Positions 6,791-13,351 of a stretch of DNA of 14,901 nucleotides are shown here, one piece after another (the first letter of the stretch is position 1; the number at the start of each line of letters is the position of its first letter). Made by a program: the position numbers and the translations under genes. The DNA comes from JAEZFI01 sp044508215 (GTDB lineage Bacteria > Actinomycetota > Acidimicrobiia > Acidimicrobiales > Microtrichaceae): positions 1-14,901 of the forward strand of contig JBIQID010000077.1 in NCBI GenBank assembly GCA_044508215.1, read 5' to 3'. The notes under the pieces were generated by a model that was not told the DNA's origin, made no database searches, and saw only the letters and a list, made by a program, of their open reading frames with translations.

Positions 6791-8405
6791 GGTCGCCCTC
6801 CGCCTCGGCAGCGAGCGCCAGGGCCACCTCGTCGACGGTCAGCCACGGCGCGGGTCGCAGCACCTTCGCCACCTGCGGGGCGAACGCCGGCGAGCTGAGC
6901 ATGACCTCGTGCGTTGGCCCGTCCGCGACGACCTCGCCCTCGGCCATCACCAGCACCCGGTCGGTGGCGGTGGCGGCGAACTCCACGTCGTGGGTGGAGA
7001 TCACCACCGTCGCGCCCTCCGCTGCGAGCCGCCGGACCAGCGCCCCGAAGCGGTCCTTGGCGTGGTAGTCGAGGCCGCGGGTCGGCTCGTCGAGGAGGAT
7101 GACGTCGGGCGCCGCGGTCAGCTGCACGGCGAGCACGAGCGCCAGCTTCTGCCCCTCCGAGAGGTCGCTCGGGTGGTGGTCATCCGCGATGCCGTCGATG
7201 ATCTCGTCGAGCAGGCGCCGGCACGTCCCGGCCGGGGCACCGCTCTCGGCGTCGGCCTGGGCGCACTCCTCGGCGACCGACGGCAGGTACAGGAGGTCGG
7301 CCGGTGTCTGGGGCACCAGCCCGACCAGGCGACGGGCCGCGGCGGCCCCCACCCGGCCCGGATCCGTCCCGTCGACCACGACCGTCCCGCTGCGCCGTGG
7401 CCCGGACCCCTGGACCGCCCAGAGGAGCGATGACTTGCCCGATCCGTTGCGGCCCATCAGCGCGACCACCTGACCCGACCGCAGCTCGAGGTCCACGTCG
7501 CGGACGGCCACCACCGAGCCGTGCACCACGGTCACGCCCTCGGCCCGTAGCGAGACCTCGCCTGGAGCGGGCCGGTCGACGATCGGCTCTCTGCCCTCCA
7601 GCCGCTCGCGCAGGGCAGGCGCCTTCCGTCGTGCGTCCCGGATCGACAGCGGCGGTGGCGACCAACCGGCAAGGCGTGCCAGCTCCACGACAGGGGGCGC
7701 GATCGGCGTCTCGGCCAGCACCTCGGCGGGTTCGCCCACCACCACGCGGCCGTCGCCGGGGACCCAGAGCACCCGGTCGGCGTAGGCGGCGACGCGCTCC
7801 AGGCGGTGCTCGGCGACCACCACGGTGACGCCCAGGTCGTGGACCAGGCGGGTGATCGCGGCGAGGACCTCCTCGGCGGCCGTGGGGTCGAGTGCGGAGG
7901 TGGGCTCGTCGAGCACGAGCACGCGGGGGTGCGCGGTGAGCGCGGCGCCGATGGCGGCGCGCTGCTGCTGGCCGCCGGAGAGGGCGCGGAGCGGGCGGCG
8001 ACGGAGATCTGCGATGCCGAGGAGGTCGAGGGTCTCCTCCACCCGCTTCCGCATCACGTCGTGGGGCACCGCCAGCTGCTCCATCGTGTAGGCCAGCTCG
8101 TCCTCCACGATCTCGGTCACGAACCCGGCGACCGGGTCCTGGCCGACCACCCCGACCACATCGGCGAGGTCGCGTGGCGGGTGGTCCCGGGTGTCGCGGC
8201 CGTCGATGCGGACGTGCCCGGCCAGCTCGCCCCCGGTGAAGTGGGGGACCAGCCCGCAGATCGCCCCGAGGAGCGTCGACTTGCCGCTGCCGGTGCCGCC
8301 CACCACGAGGCAGAGCTCGCCCTCGTCGAGGCGGAACGACACGTCGCGCAGCACCGGGGGCGCCCCGGCCCCGTAGGCGACGGTGACGCGGTCCAGCTCG
8401 ATCAC
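6777..8405 (-). CDS. ECF transporter ATPase, two ATP-binding domains fused (EcfA1-EcfA2)
   Basis: Predicted energy-coupling ATPase pair on one 542-aa chain, about twice the length of a single EcfA. Seen, first domain: Walker A GGTGSGKST (36-44), Q-loop near Gln89, signature LSGGQQQR (142-149), Walker B VLVLDEPT (162-169) and H-loop His200. Second domain: Walker A GRNGSGKSS (318-326), Q-loop near Gln366, signature LSEGQ (415-419, a Glu for the usual Gly), Walker B VILLDEPT (435-442) and His472. Both sites keep the catalytic Glu after the Walker B Asp (Glu167, Glu440), so both may hydrolyse ATP. The GTG start overlaps the EcfT stop as GTGA and has AGGAGG 7 nt upstream, so the genes are translationally coupled. 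The open frame continues far upstream, but that part is only the EcfT gene in another frame. The protein powers uptake through the EcfT/S membrane pair. Confidence 0.95.
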   Translation of the reverse strand: MIELDRVTVAYGAGAPPVLRDVSFRLDEGELCLVVGGTGSGKSTLLGAICGLVPHFTGGELAGHVRIDGRDTRDHPPRDLADVVGVVGQDPVAGFVTEIVEDELAYTMEQLAVPHDVMRKRVEETLDLLGIADLRRRPLRALSGGQQQRAAIGAALTAHPRVLVLDEPTSALDPTAAEEVLAAITRLVHDLGVTVVVAEHRLERVAAYADRVLWVPGDGRVVVGEPAEVLAETPIAPPVVELARLAGWSPPPLSIRDARRKAPALRERLEGREPIVDRPAPGEVSLRAEGVTVVHGSVVAVRDVDLELRSGQVVALMGRNGSGKSSLLWAVQGSGPRRSGTVVVDGTDPGRVGAAAARRLVGLVPQTPADLLYLPSVAEECAQADAESGAPAGTCRRLLDEIIDGIADDHHPSDLSEGQKLALVLAVQLTAAPDVILLDEPTRGLDYHAKDRFGALVRRLAAEGATVVISTHDVEFAATATDRVLVMAEGEVVADGPTHEVMLSSPAFAPQVAKVLRPAPWLTVDEVALALAAEAEGDRVGG

Positions 8406-9469
8406 CGCGGTGCCTCCTGGGGAGGGGCAAGCCACGCCGGCAGCATCGCCACCAGCACGCCGGCCGTGGGAGCGAGCGACAGGGTGGGCCACTGCATCGG
8501 GCTGAACGACGGCTGGATGGAGGGGTCGGCCTGCACGCTCACGATCACCACGATGGCGGCCACGAGGCCCGAGCACACCACCAGCCACTCGGGGCTGCGC
8601 CACGGATCGGGCCGGTAGACGGTGCGGCGCACGTGGCGACCGCCGACGAGCATGCCGCCCACGGCGATCGCGGTGCCGACCACGAGCATCGGGAGGCCCC
8701 AGCCGCCGGTGATCGAGCCGTCGAGCGCTCCGTACGCGCCGATGCAGGCACCCACCACGCCGGCCACGATCGCGGTGCCGGCCCATCGGCGGGCCGCCGG
8801 GTCGACCGCGCCGCGCCGCCCGTAGCCCCGGGTGTCCATCGCCGCGGCCAGGAGCAGGGAGCGGTCGAGGGCATCGACCATCACGGGGATCGCCACCTGC
8901 TTGAAGAGGTGGCGGCCGGTGCGGTCGGCGCCGCGGAGCTTGCGGGCGCGCCGGATCCGCTGACCGCTCTCCACCAGCTGCGGCGCCACGCTGAGGGTCA
9001 CCGTCACCGCCGCGCCCAGGGAGTGGAGCGCCCCGGGGACCAGCTTCAGCAGCCGCCGGGCGTCGGCGAGCGCGTTCGCCGCGCCGACGCAGACGATGAT
9101 CGTGGCGAGCCGCACGCCCTCGTAGAGCGCTGCGACGACGCCCTCCGCCGACACCGGGCCGCCGATCCGGAGGCCCGCTGCGCGCTCGGGGAGGCGCAGT
9201 TCCGGCAGGGTGAAGAGGACGTGCTCGCCGTGCTGCGCGCCGAGCAGCGCCCGCAGCCCGACTCGCACGGCGACGATCAGGAGTCCGAGCAGCAGGTAGG
9301 TGCGGAACCCCTTGGCCCACGAGGCCTCGGGCCGGCGGGAGGCGACGACCACGCCCAGCACTCCGAGGATCGCGCCGAGGAGCAGGGGGTTCGTCGTGCG
9401 GGTGGCGGCGATGGCGAGCGACAGCGCCCACACCCACCAGGCAGCAGGGTGGAGGGGGCGCGGGAGCAT
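8402..9469 (-). CDS. ECF transporter transmembrane coupling protein EcfT
   Basis: Predicted membrane scaffold of an ECF importer, 355 aa, longer than the usual 250-280 because of extra C-terminal membrane segments. Seen: hydrophobic segments near residues 11-22, 28-44, 57-75 and 110-130; then a long cytoplasmic region with the coupling motifs ending RKLRG (176-180) and MDTRGYG (211-217), which in known EcfT proteins dock onto the two ATPases; then further membrane segments near 230-250, 258-277, 295-312 and 331-347. The first gene of the three-gene operon, it overlaps the ATPase gene by 4 nt. The ATG at 9469 lacks a ribosome binding site but has a TGC-TAGAAC extended -10-like element 7 nt upstream. 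The longer open frame to 9949 crosses the divergent antitoxin gene and is not used. Confidence 0.88.
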   Translation of the reverse strand: MLPRPLHPAAWWVWALSLAIAATRTTNPLLLGAILGVLGVVVASRRPEASWAKGFRTYLLLGLLIVAVRVGLRALLGAQHGEHVLFTLPELRLPERAAGLRIGGPVSAEGVVAALYEGVRLATIIVCVGAANALADARRLLKLVPGALHSLGAAVTVTLSVAPQLVESGQRIRRARKLRGADRTGRHLFKQVAIPVMVDALDRSLLLAAAMDTRGYGRRGAVDPAARRWAGTAIVAGVVGACIGAYGALDGSITGGWGLPMLVVGTAIAVGGMLVGGRHVRRTVYRPDPWRSPEWLVVCSGLVAAIVVIVSVQADPSIQPSFSPMQWPTLSLAPTAGVLVAMLPAWLAPPQEAPR

Positions 9470-9485
9470 GAGGGCGGTTCTAGCA
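9470..9485 (-). promoter_or_regulatory. Putative extended -10 of a leaderless ecfT mRNA
   Basis: Seen on the minus strand: TGC followed by TAGAAC (plus 9477-9485), ending 7 nt before the ecfT ATG. The final C departs from TANNNT, but the TGN extension compensates. No Shine-Dalgarno sequence is present. Inference from spacing and motif only. Confidence 0.35.
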
Positions 9486-9522
9486 GTCGCTGCGGACCGA
9501 TCCCATGGGCGGGACGAGCGGC

Positions 9523-9537
9523 GGACATCCCGTGTCC
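9523..9537. promoter_or_regulatory. GGACA-N5-TGTCC dyad in the divergent ecfT/antitoxin region
   Basis: Seen: a 15-bp interrupted palindrome, 54 bp upstream of ecfT and 77 bp upstream of the antitoxin gene. Its half-sites match those within the large repeat at 4273-4355, but the spacer is shorter (5 instead of 9). It could be an operator for ecfT or the antitoxin. Short GC-rich dyads also arise by chance. Confidence 0.3.
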
Positions 9538-9542
9538 AACCG

Positions 9543-9593
9543 CGAACTCGGGCAGCAATCGACCCGATCCCGGTCGTTTCTCGCCCGAGTTCG
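9543..9593. promoter_or_regulatory. Perfect 11-bp inverted repeat upstream of the antitoxin gene
   Basis: Seen: CGAACTCGGGC (9543-9553) and its exact reverse complement GCCCGAGTTCG (9583-9593) around a 29-nt loop. The right arm ends 20 nt before the antitoxin ATG. Phd/YefM antitoxins usually repress their own promoters by binding inverted sites, so an operator is plausible. An RNA stem in the leader or an insertion scar are alternatives. Confidence 0.5.
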
Positions 9594-9613
9594 TCAATGT
9601 GAGGAACCGTACG

Positions 9614-9913
9614 ATGGTGGTCGTGGCAAAGGTGCCTGTCAGCGAGGCTCGAGCTGCGCTCCCGGAGTTGCTCGACCGGGTTCAGGCTGGCGAGGAGGTG
9701 ACCATCACGCGTCATGGCCGGGACATGGCGGTGCTGGTTCGACCGGACGCGCTGCGAGCCCGACGTGCCGACGAGGCACTGGCTGCAGCCGAGCGCCTGA
9801 GCGACGTCCTCGCTCGGGCTCGAGGCGGCCCCTTGTCGAATGCTCCGGGGATCAGCGAGGAGCGAGCGGAGGAGCTCCTGGCAGAGGTCGCATCGGGCCG
9901 ATCGGCGCGATGA
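9614..9913 (+). CDS. Phd/YefM-family antitoxin, without an adjacent toxin
   Basis: Predicted type II antitoxin of the Phd/YefM family, 99 aa, a normal length. Seen: the conserved N-terminal DNA-binding fold VPVSEARAALPELLDRVQAG, followed by EEVTITRHGRDMAVLVRPDAL. An Arg/Glu/Ala-rich C-terminus (about 55-99) would be the flexible toxin-neutralising tail. GAGGA (9601-9605) lies 8 nt before the ATG, fixing the start. Such genes normally overlap or closely precede a toxin gene. Here the stop does overlap an ATG (ATGA at 9910-9913), but that frame ends after four codons and no PIN or RelE-like frame follows. The gene is one of only two on the plus strand. It may be an orphan remnant, or it may act with a toxin elsewhere or as a plain repressor. 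Confidence 0.9.
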   Translation: MVVVAKVPVSEARAALPELLDRVQAGEEVTITRHGRDMAVLVRPDALRARRADEALAAAERLSDVLARARGGPLSNAPGISEERAEELLAEVASGRSAR

Positions 9914-9924
9914 CCCGACGATGA
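9910..9924 (+). pseudogene. Possible remnant toxin start (ATG overlapping antitoxin stop, then stop)
   Basis: Seen: ATGA overlaps the antitoxin TGA, the usual junction of a toxin-antitoxin pair. The frame reads Met-Thr-Arg-Arg and then TGA. No homology to any toxin can be judged from four codons, so decay of a toxin gene is an inference from position only. An overlap of this kind can also occur by chance. Confidence 0.2.
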
Positions 9925-9998
9925 GGTATCCGCGCCGTTCATCGGTCACTGCGTCGAGGGGACTTGAATCGCCTCGATCGTCAATGGCACATCATCAA

Positions 9999-10466
9999 AT
10001 GTCGCGGGTAGTAGGTGCGGTACTTGTGTGCGTGGCGACTGCTGCCTGTGCGATCGGGATCGAGGATCCCACGCCGTTAGAGAGCGCGGCGGAATTCGGG
10101 CGTGTCAGTGAGGCGCGCATTCTCCTAAAACGAGGTGGTGACCCAAACGCCGGGGCGCTGGGTGCGCCGATCATCGTGGCTGCGGCAAGGCCGTCAACGG
10201 AGATGTTGAGACTCCTCATCAGCGCGGGCGGTGACGTCAATCTGGACGACGGAGATGGCTGGCGTCCGCTCGCTGCGGCGGCCTGGAACGGCCATCTGAG
10301 AAATGCAGAGTTGCTCATCGAAAATGGTGCTGACCCGTGCTTTCGAACCTCGAAAGAAGTCGATTGGGCTCCCGGACTGGGACCCTCGGAAGTCGCACAG
10401 CTTGGTCGGCACGGTGAGGTAGCGGAGTATCTAGCAGAGCAGGAAAAGCGGGATTGTGGGTCCTAG
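9999..10466 (+). CDS. Exported ankyrin-repeat protein (possible lipoprotein)
   Basis: A 155-aa protein with a hydrophobic signal segment (residues 4-16) ending in ATAAC, where Cys17 could be lipidated; Thr at -3 is atypical, so cleavage by signal peptidase I is also possible. The mature part holds about four ankyrin-like units: TPLESAAEFGRVSEARILLK, RPSTEMLRLLISAGGDVN, RPLAAAAWNGHLRNAELLIE and PSEVAQLGRHGEVAEYLAEQ, with Gly-Gly/Ala-Asp turns between them. Ankyrin repeats bind other proteins; the partner is unknown. Codon use differs from the neighbours: TTA, CTA, AGA, AAA, ATT and TTT occur and GC is visibly lower, which suggests recent acquisition. The start is uncertain: ATG at 9999 gives a compact signal peptide, while ATGs at 9984 and 9921 are in frame; none has a clear ribosome site. 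It converges on cysH, with an 88-nt gap showing no clear terminator. Confidence 0.72.
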   Translation: MSRVVGAVLVCVATAACAIGIEDPTPLESAAEFGRVSEARILLKRGGDPNAGALGAPIIVAAARPSTEMLRLLISAGGDVNLDDGDGWRPLAAAAWNGHLRNAELLIENGADPCFRTSKEVDWAPGLGPSEVAQLGRHGEVAEYLAEQEKRDCGS

Positions 10467-10554
10467 CGCACACGGTTTCGGAGCAAGTAACGCCGGCTGC
10501 GTTGGCCGTTGTCGTTCGGGTAAATTGCCTGACCCAGCTGGATCCGGAGCCCGC

Positions 10555-11259
10555 TCAGGACAGGTGCAGGCCGCACTCCGTCTTGTTCTGACCGGCCCAC
10601 CGGCCGGACCGGGGGTCCTCGCCCTCCGCCACCTTCGACGTGCAGGGCCAGCAGCCGATCGACGGGTAGCCCTGGTCGAGGAGCGGGTTGTAGGGGATGT
10701 CGCGGTCGGCCATGTAGGCGTCGACGTCCGCCTCGGTCCAGTTGGCGATCGGGTTCACCTTCACCAGCCCACGCAGGTCTCGCGCCACGATCGGTGCGTT
10801 GGCGCGGGTGGGCGCCTCGTCACGGCGGAGGCCCGACATCCACGCCTGCTTGCCGGCGAGCGCCCGGTCGAGCTGGCCCACCTTCACCGCCGAGCAGCAG
10901 TTCTCGGGATCGACCTTCCACAGCTCCTCGGCGTGGTGGGCCACCGTCATGATCCGCAGGTTCAGCCCGTAGTGGCGGCGGATCCGCTCCACCGTCTCGA
11001 GCGTCTCGGGGAAGTGGTAGCCGGTGTCGATGAACACCACCTCGATGCCCGGGTCCACCCGGGTGGCGAGGTCGATGAGGAGGGCGTCGGCCATCGACGC
11101 CGCCAGCGACAGGTAGGGCCCGAAGCTCTCCACCGCCCACCGGATGATCTTCGAGGCCGGGGCGGTCTCGAACTCCGCGTTCAGCTCGGCGAGCTCCTCG
11201 TCGGTGAACGGGACGGTCTGCACGTGCGACGCGCGCAGGTCAGCAGGTGTGACGGCCAT
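10555..11259 (-). CDS. cysH: Adenylyl-sulfate / phosphoadenylyl-sulfate reductase
   Basis: Reduces activated sulfate (APS or PAPS) to sulfite with electrons from thioredoxin, in the assimilatory sulfate pathway; cytoplasmic. The protein is 234 aa. Seen: the nucleotide-binding fold with SLAASMADALLIDL (51-64) and VVFIDTGYHFPET (74-86); a Cys pair Cys121-Cys122; CWPC (Cys203, Cys206); and the catalytic KTECGLH near the C-terminus (Cys229). In this family the CC...CXXC set binds a [4Fe-4S] cluster and marks the APS-reducing type, so APS rather than PAPS is the likelier substrate. The ATG at 11259 lies 5 nt after the sulfite reductase stop, so the two genes form an operon and carry out consecutive steps (APS to sulfite to sulfide). 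No sulfate adenylyltransferase is in the window. Confidence 0.95.
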   Translation of the reverse strand: MAVTPADLRASHVQTVPFTDEELAELNAEFETAPASKIIRWAVESFGPYLSLAASMADALLIDLATRVDPGIEVVFIDTGYHFPETLETVERIRRHYGLNLRIMTVAHHAEELWKVDPENCCSAVKVGQLDRALAGKQAWMSGLRRDEAPTRANAPIVARDLRGLVKVNPIANWTEADVDAYMADRDIPYNPLLDQGYPSIGCWPCTSKVAEGEDPRSGRWAGQNKTECGLHLS

Positions 11260-11264
11260 GGCGA

Positions 11265-13037
11265 TCAGCCCGCCGCGCACTCGGAGTCGCCGACCTCCGC
11301 CACGTACGGGCCGGTCTCGTCGTAGTCCACGTAGAACGACGGGTCCTCGTCGGGGAGCGGGAACTCGTCGAGGTCCTTCAGCGTCGCACCCACCGCCTTC
11401 GCTCCGCCGTTGCGGGCCAGCCACTCGTGGAACTGCTCGCCGCCCTGGCGCTCCTGGGCGAAGCGGCCCACCACCCGCACGACGGCCTGCGGCGCGTTCT
11501 TCGCGGGGAGGCGCAGCGCCCGCTCGCCGAACTGCACCTTCTCGCCCTCGGTGTAGCCGCCGAGGAGCATCTGGTAACCGGGAGCGCTCTGCCCGTGGGC
11601 GCGGCGCTCGGCGCCGTTGAAGCCGATGTCGAACGCGTGGTGCTGCCCGCAGCTGTTGGTGCAGCCCGAGATGTTGGTGCGGACGCCCGGCACCTCGGCG
11701 AGGCCCGCCTCCTCGAGCGCCTCACCGATCGCCGCAGCGAGGCCACGGCTCTGGGTCACGGCGAGGTTGCACGTGTCGGCCCCGGGGCACGCCACCACGT
11801 CACGGGTCAGCTCGGCGCCCGGCTCGGCCATGCCGAGGGCCGCCAGCCGCTCGTAGAGCAGCGGCAGCTGGTCCTCGGCGAGGTCCCGGATCGCCACGTT
11901 CTGCCGGTTCGTGAACCGCATGCCCACGCGGAACTCCCGCTGGATCGAGGCCAGCGCACGGAACTGCTCGGAGGTGAGGTCGCCGAGGCGCACCCAGGCG
12001 ATCGCCGAGACGGTGCCCTTCGCCGAGCCCCGGATCACGTTCGTCTGCTCCCAGCGGGCGTACGGCGTCGTGCCCCGGATCGCCACCGGCACGCCGGCCT
12101 GGCCCATCGCGGTGACCTCGCCCGGGCCGCGACCGGCAGGGGCGTCGCCCAGCTCGCGCACCACCTCGGGGATCCCGCCGGGCCAGCTCGACGACGCCAC
12201 GAGGAACCGGCGAGTGTTCAGCACCCGCTCGCGCACCTCGTCGATGCCCAGCTCGTCGACCACCCACTTCATGCGGGCCCGCAGCTTGTTCTTCCGGTTA
12301 CCCGTCTGCTCGAAGACCCGGAGGATCGACTCGATCGTGGGGAGCAGGTCCTCCTTCGTGGTGAACTCCTCGAGGAGCTGCGCCGCACGGGGGTTCGCTC
12401 CGAGCCCGCCCGCCACGTAGACGTGGAACCCGGCCTCGACCGTGCCGTCGTCGAGCGTCCGGGAGGCCGCCACCACGCCGGCGTCGTTGAACATCGCCTG
12501 GCCGCAGTCGACGGCGCAGCCCGAGAAGTTGATCTTGAACTTGCGGGGGAGCCGCTGCCCGAGCGGGTTGCGGATGAAGTGCCGGTACGCCGCCTCGGCC
12601 CATGCGGTGATGTCGAGGACCTCGTGCGGGCACGCCCCGGCCAGGTGGCAGCCCTGCACGTTGCGGACCGTGTCGCCGCACGCCTCACGGGTGGTCATGC
12701 CCACCTGGGCGATCTCACGCATCAGCTCGGGGATGCGCTTCAGCTCGACGTAGTGGAACTGGATGTTCTGCCGGGTCGTGATGTGGCCCCAGCCGCGGCT
12801 GTACTCATCGGCGATCCGGCCCAGCAGGTCGAGCTGTTCGGGGGTGACGCCACCCCACGGCAGCTTGATCCGCACCATCTGGTTGGTGCCGCCCTGGCGC
12901 TGGCCGTAGATGCCGTTCGCGAGGCGGTACACCCGGAACGCCTCGGGGTCGAGGTCGCCGGAGAGGTACCGCTCGAGCTGGGCCTCGAACTTCTCGATGT
13001 CGCGGGCCTGTCCCGGGTCGATCTCGACGAGGGGCAT
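11265..13037 (-). CDS. sir: Ferredoxin-type sulfite (or nitrite) reductase, siroheme and [4Fe-4S]
   Basis: Catalyses six-electron reduction of sulfite to sulfide (or nitrite to ammonia), 590 aa, a usual single-subunit length. Seen: two homologous halves. The C-terminal half has Cys417-X5-Cys423 (ACPGADTCN) and Cys459-X3-Cys463 (SGCTNSCGQ), the classical siroheme-[4Fe-4S] ligands. The N-terminal half has TTRQNIQFH (Arg89) and PRKFKINFSGC (Lys166, Lys168), positioned like the sulfite-binding Arg and Lys residues of SiRHP. Unusually, the N-terminal half also has Cys130-X5-Cys136 (GCHLAGACP) and Cys174-X3-Cys178 (SGCAVDCGQ), a second full ligand set. Location beside cysH favours sulfite over nitrite. 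The ATG has AAGGAG 7 nt upstream. A 13-bp palindrome and two inverted repeats precede it, so regulation at this promoter or leader is likely. Confidence 0.95.
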   Translation of the reverse strand: MPLVEIDPGQARDIEKFEAQLERYLSGDLDPEAFRVYRLANGIYGQRQGGTNQMVRIKLPWGGVTPEQLDLLGRIADEYSRGWGHITTRQNIQFHYVELKRIPELMREIAQVGMTTREACGDTVRNVQGCHLAGACPHEVLDITAWAEAAYRHFIRNPLGQRLPRKFKINFSGCAVDCGQAMFNDAGVVAASRTLDDGTVEAGFHVYVAGGLGANPRAAQLLEEFTTKEDLLPTIESILRVFEQTGNRKNKLRARMKWVVDELGIDEVRERVLNTRRFLVASSSWPGGIPEVVRELGDAPAGRGPGEVTAMGQAGVPVAIRGTTPYARWEQTNVIRGSAKGTVSAIAWVRLGDLTSEQFRALASIQREFRVGMRFTNRQNVAIRDLAEDQLPLLYERLAALGMAEPGAELTRDVVACPGADTCNLAVTQSRGLAAAIGEALEEAGLAEVPGVRTNISGCTNSCGQHHAFDIGFNGAERRAHGQSAPGYQMLLGGYTEGEKVQFGERALRLPAKNAPQAVVRVVGRFAQERQGGEQFHEWLARNGGAKAVGATLKDLDEFPLPDEDPSFYVDYDETGPYVAEVGDSECAAG

Positions 13038-13044
13038 GAGCGGT

Positions 13045-13074
13045 CTCCTTCAAACCTGACCCACTCGGTCAGGT
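13045..13074 (-). promoter_or_regulatory. Ribosome binding site and adjoining 8-bp-arm hairpin in the sulfite reductase leader
   Basis: Seen: AAGGAG (rc of 13045-13050), 7 nt from the ATG. Just upstream lies a perfect dyad, ACCTGACC-N5-GGTCAGGT (13054-13074), only 3 nt from the ribosome site. In RNA it would form a compact stem-loop beside the Shine-Dalgarno; as DNA it could be an operator. No known SAM riboswitch pattern was recognised. Confidence 0.55.
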
Positions 13075-13086
13075 ATTCACCAGTGT

Positions 13087-13131
13087 GTCGAATGTCGACC
13101 ATTCAGGTCAACAATCAAGCACTGTGACCTG
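13087..13131. promoter_or_regulatory. Clustered dyads upstream of the sulfite reductase gene
   Basis: Seen: GTCGA-ATG-TCGAC, a perfect 13-bp palindrome (13087-13099), and CAGGTCA (13104-13110) facing TGACCTG (13125-13131) across 14 nt. TTGATT and TTGACC on the minus strand are possible -35 elements, without a good -10 partner. With the hairpin nearer the gene, this makes three dyads in about 80 bp, suggesting an operator region for a sulfur-responsive regulator. The regulator is not known. Confidence 0.45.
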
Positions 13132-13146
13132 CGACCGCTGGGCGGT

Positions 13147-13350
13147 CCGAGGAACGAGGGCGTGCCTGAGCCGGAGCTGGCCCGGTCCGAGGAAGGGGAC
13201 CGGGTAGCGGAGGACGAAGAAGCCCGAGCAGCGAGGGGCCGCTCGGGTAGCGGAGGACGAAGAAGGCCGAGGAACGAGGCCGTGCCTGAGCCGGAGCTGG
13301 CCCGAGCAGTCAGGGCGGCCTGAGCCGGAGCTGGCCCGGTCCGAGCAAGG
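13147..13350. repeat. Degenerate tandem array of about 39-bp units behind the DAHP synthase gene
   Basis: Seen: the head CCGAG(G/C)A recurs at 13147, 13187, 13224, 13267, 13302 and 13341, intervals of 40, 37, 43, 35 and 39 bp. The heads are followed by one of two tails. Tail A (CCTGAGCCGGAGCTGGC) is exact at 13165, 13285 and 13319; tail B (GGGTAGCGGAGGACGAAGAA) is exact in two units, at 13202 and 13245. The order is A, B, B, A, A, with a final partial unit. Units 1 and 4 agree over 38 bp with one difference. The last head starts just outside the DAHP synthase stop. No coding frame across it is convincing. Confidence 0.85.
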
Positions 13351-13351
13351 A

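Noticed and set aside
8406..9437. An 886-aa ATPase reaching back to 9437
   Set aside because: The portion beyond 8405 is Arg/Pro-rich and lies out of frame over the EcfT gene; a GTG with AGGAGG at 8405 is the true start.
9523..9537. Third copy of the inverted-repeat element at 4273-4355
   Set aside because: Only the 5-bp half-sites agree; spacer length and flanks differ, so I list it as a separate weak dyad and not as a copy.
9470..9613. Cobalamin or other vitamin riboswitch before ecfT
   Set aside because: The space is too short and no B12-box-like or other known aptamer core was recognised on the minus strand.
11427..13127. A 566-codon plus-strand frame opposite the sulfite reductase
   Set aside because: The minus strand has all motifs of the reductase; the plus-strand product has no recognisable fold and no ribosome site.
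13147..13350. CRISPR array
   Set aside because: Heads are only about 7 bp, spacing varies, and the intervening tails are themselves repeated, unlike unique spacers. No cas genes are present.
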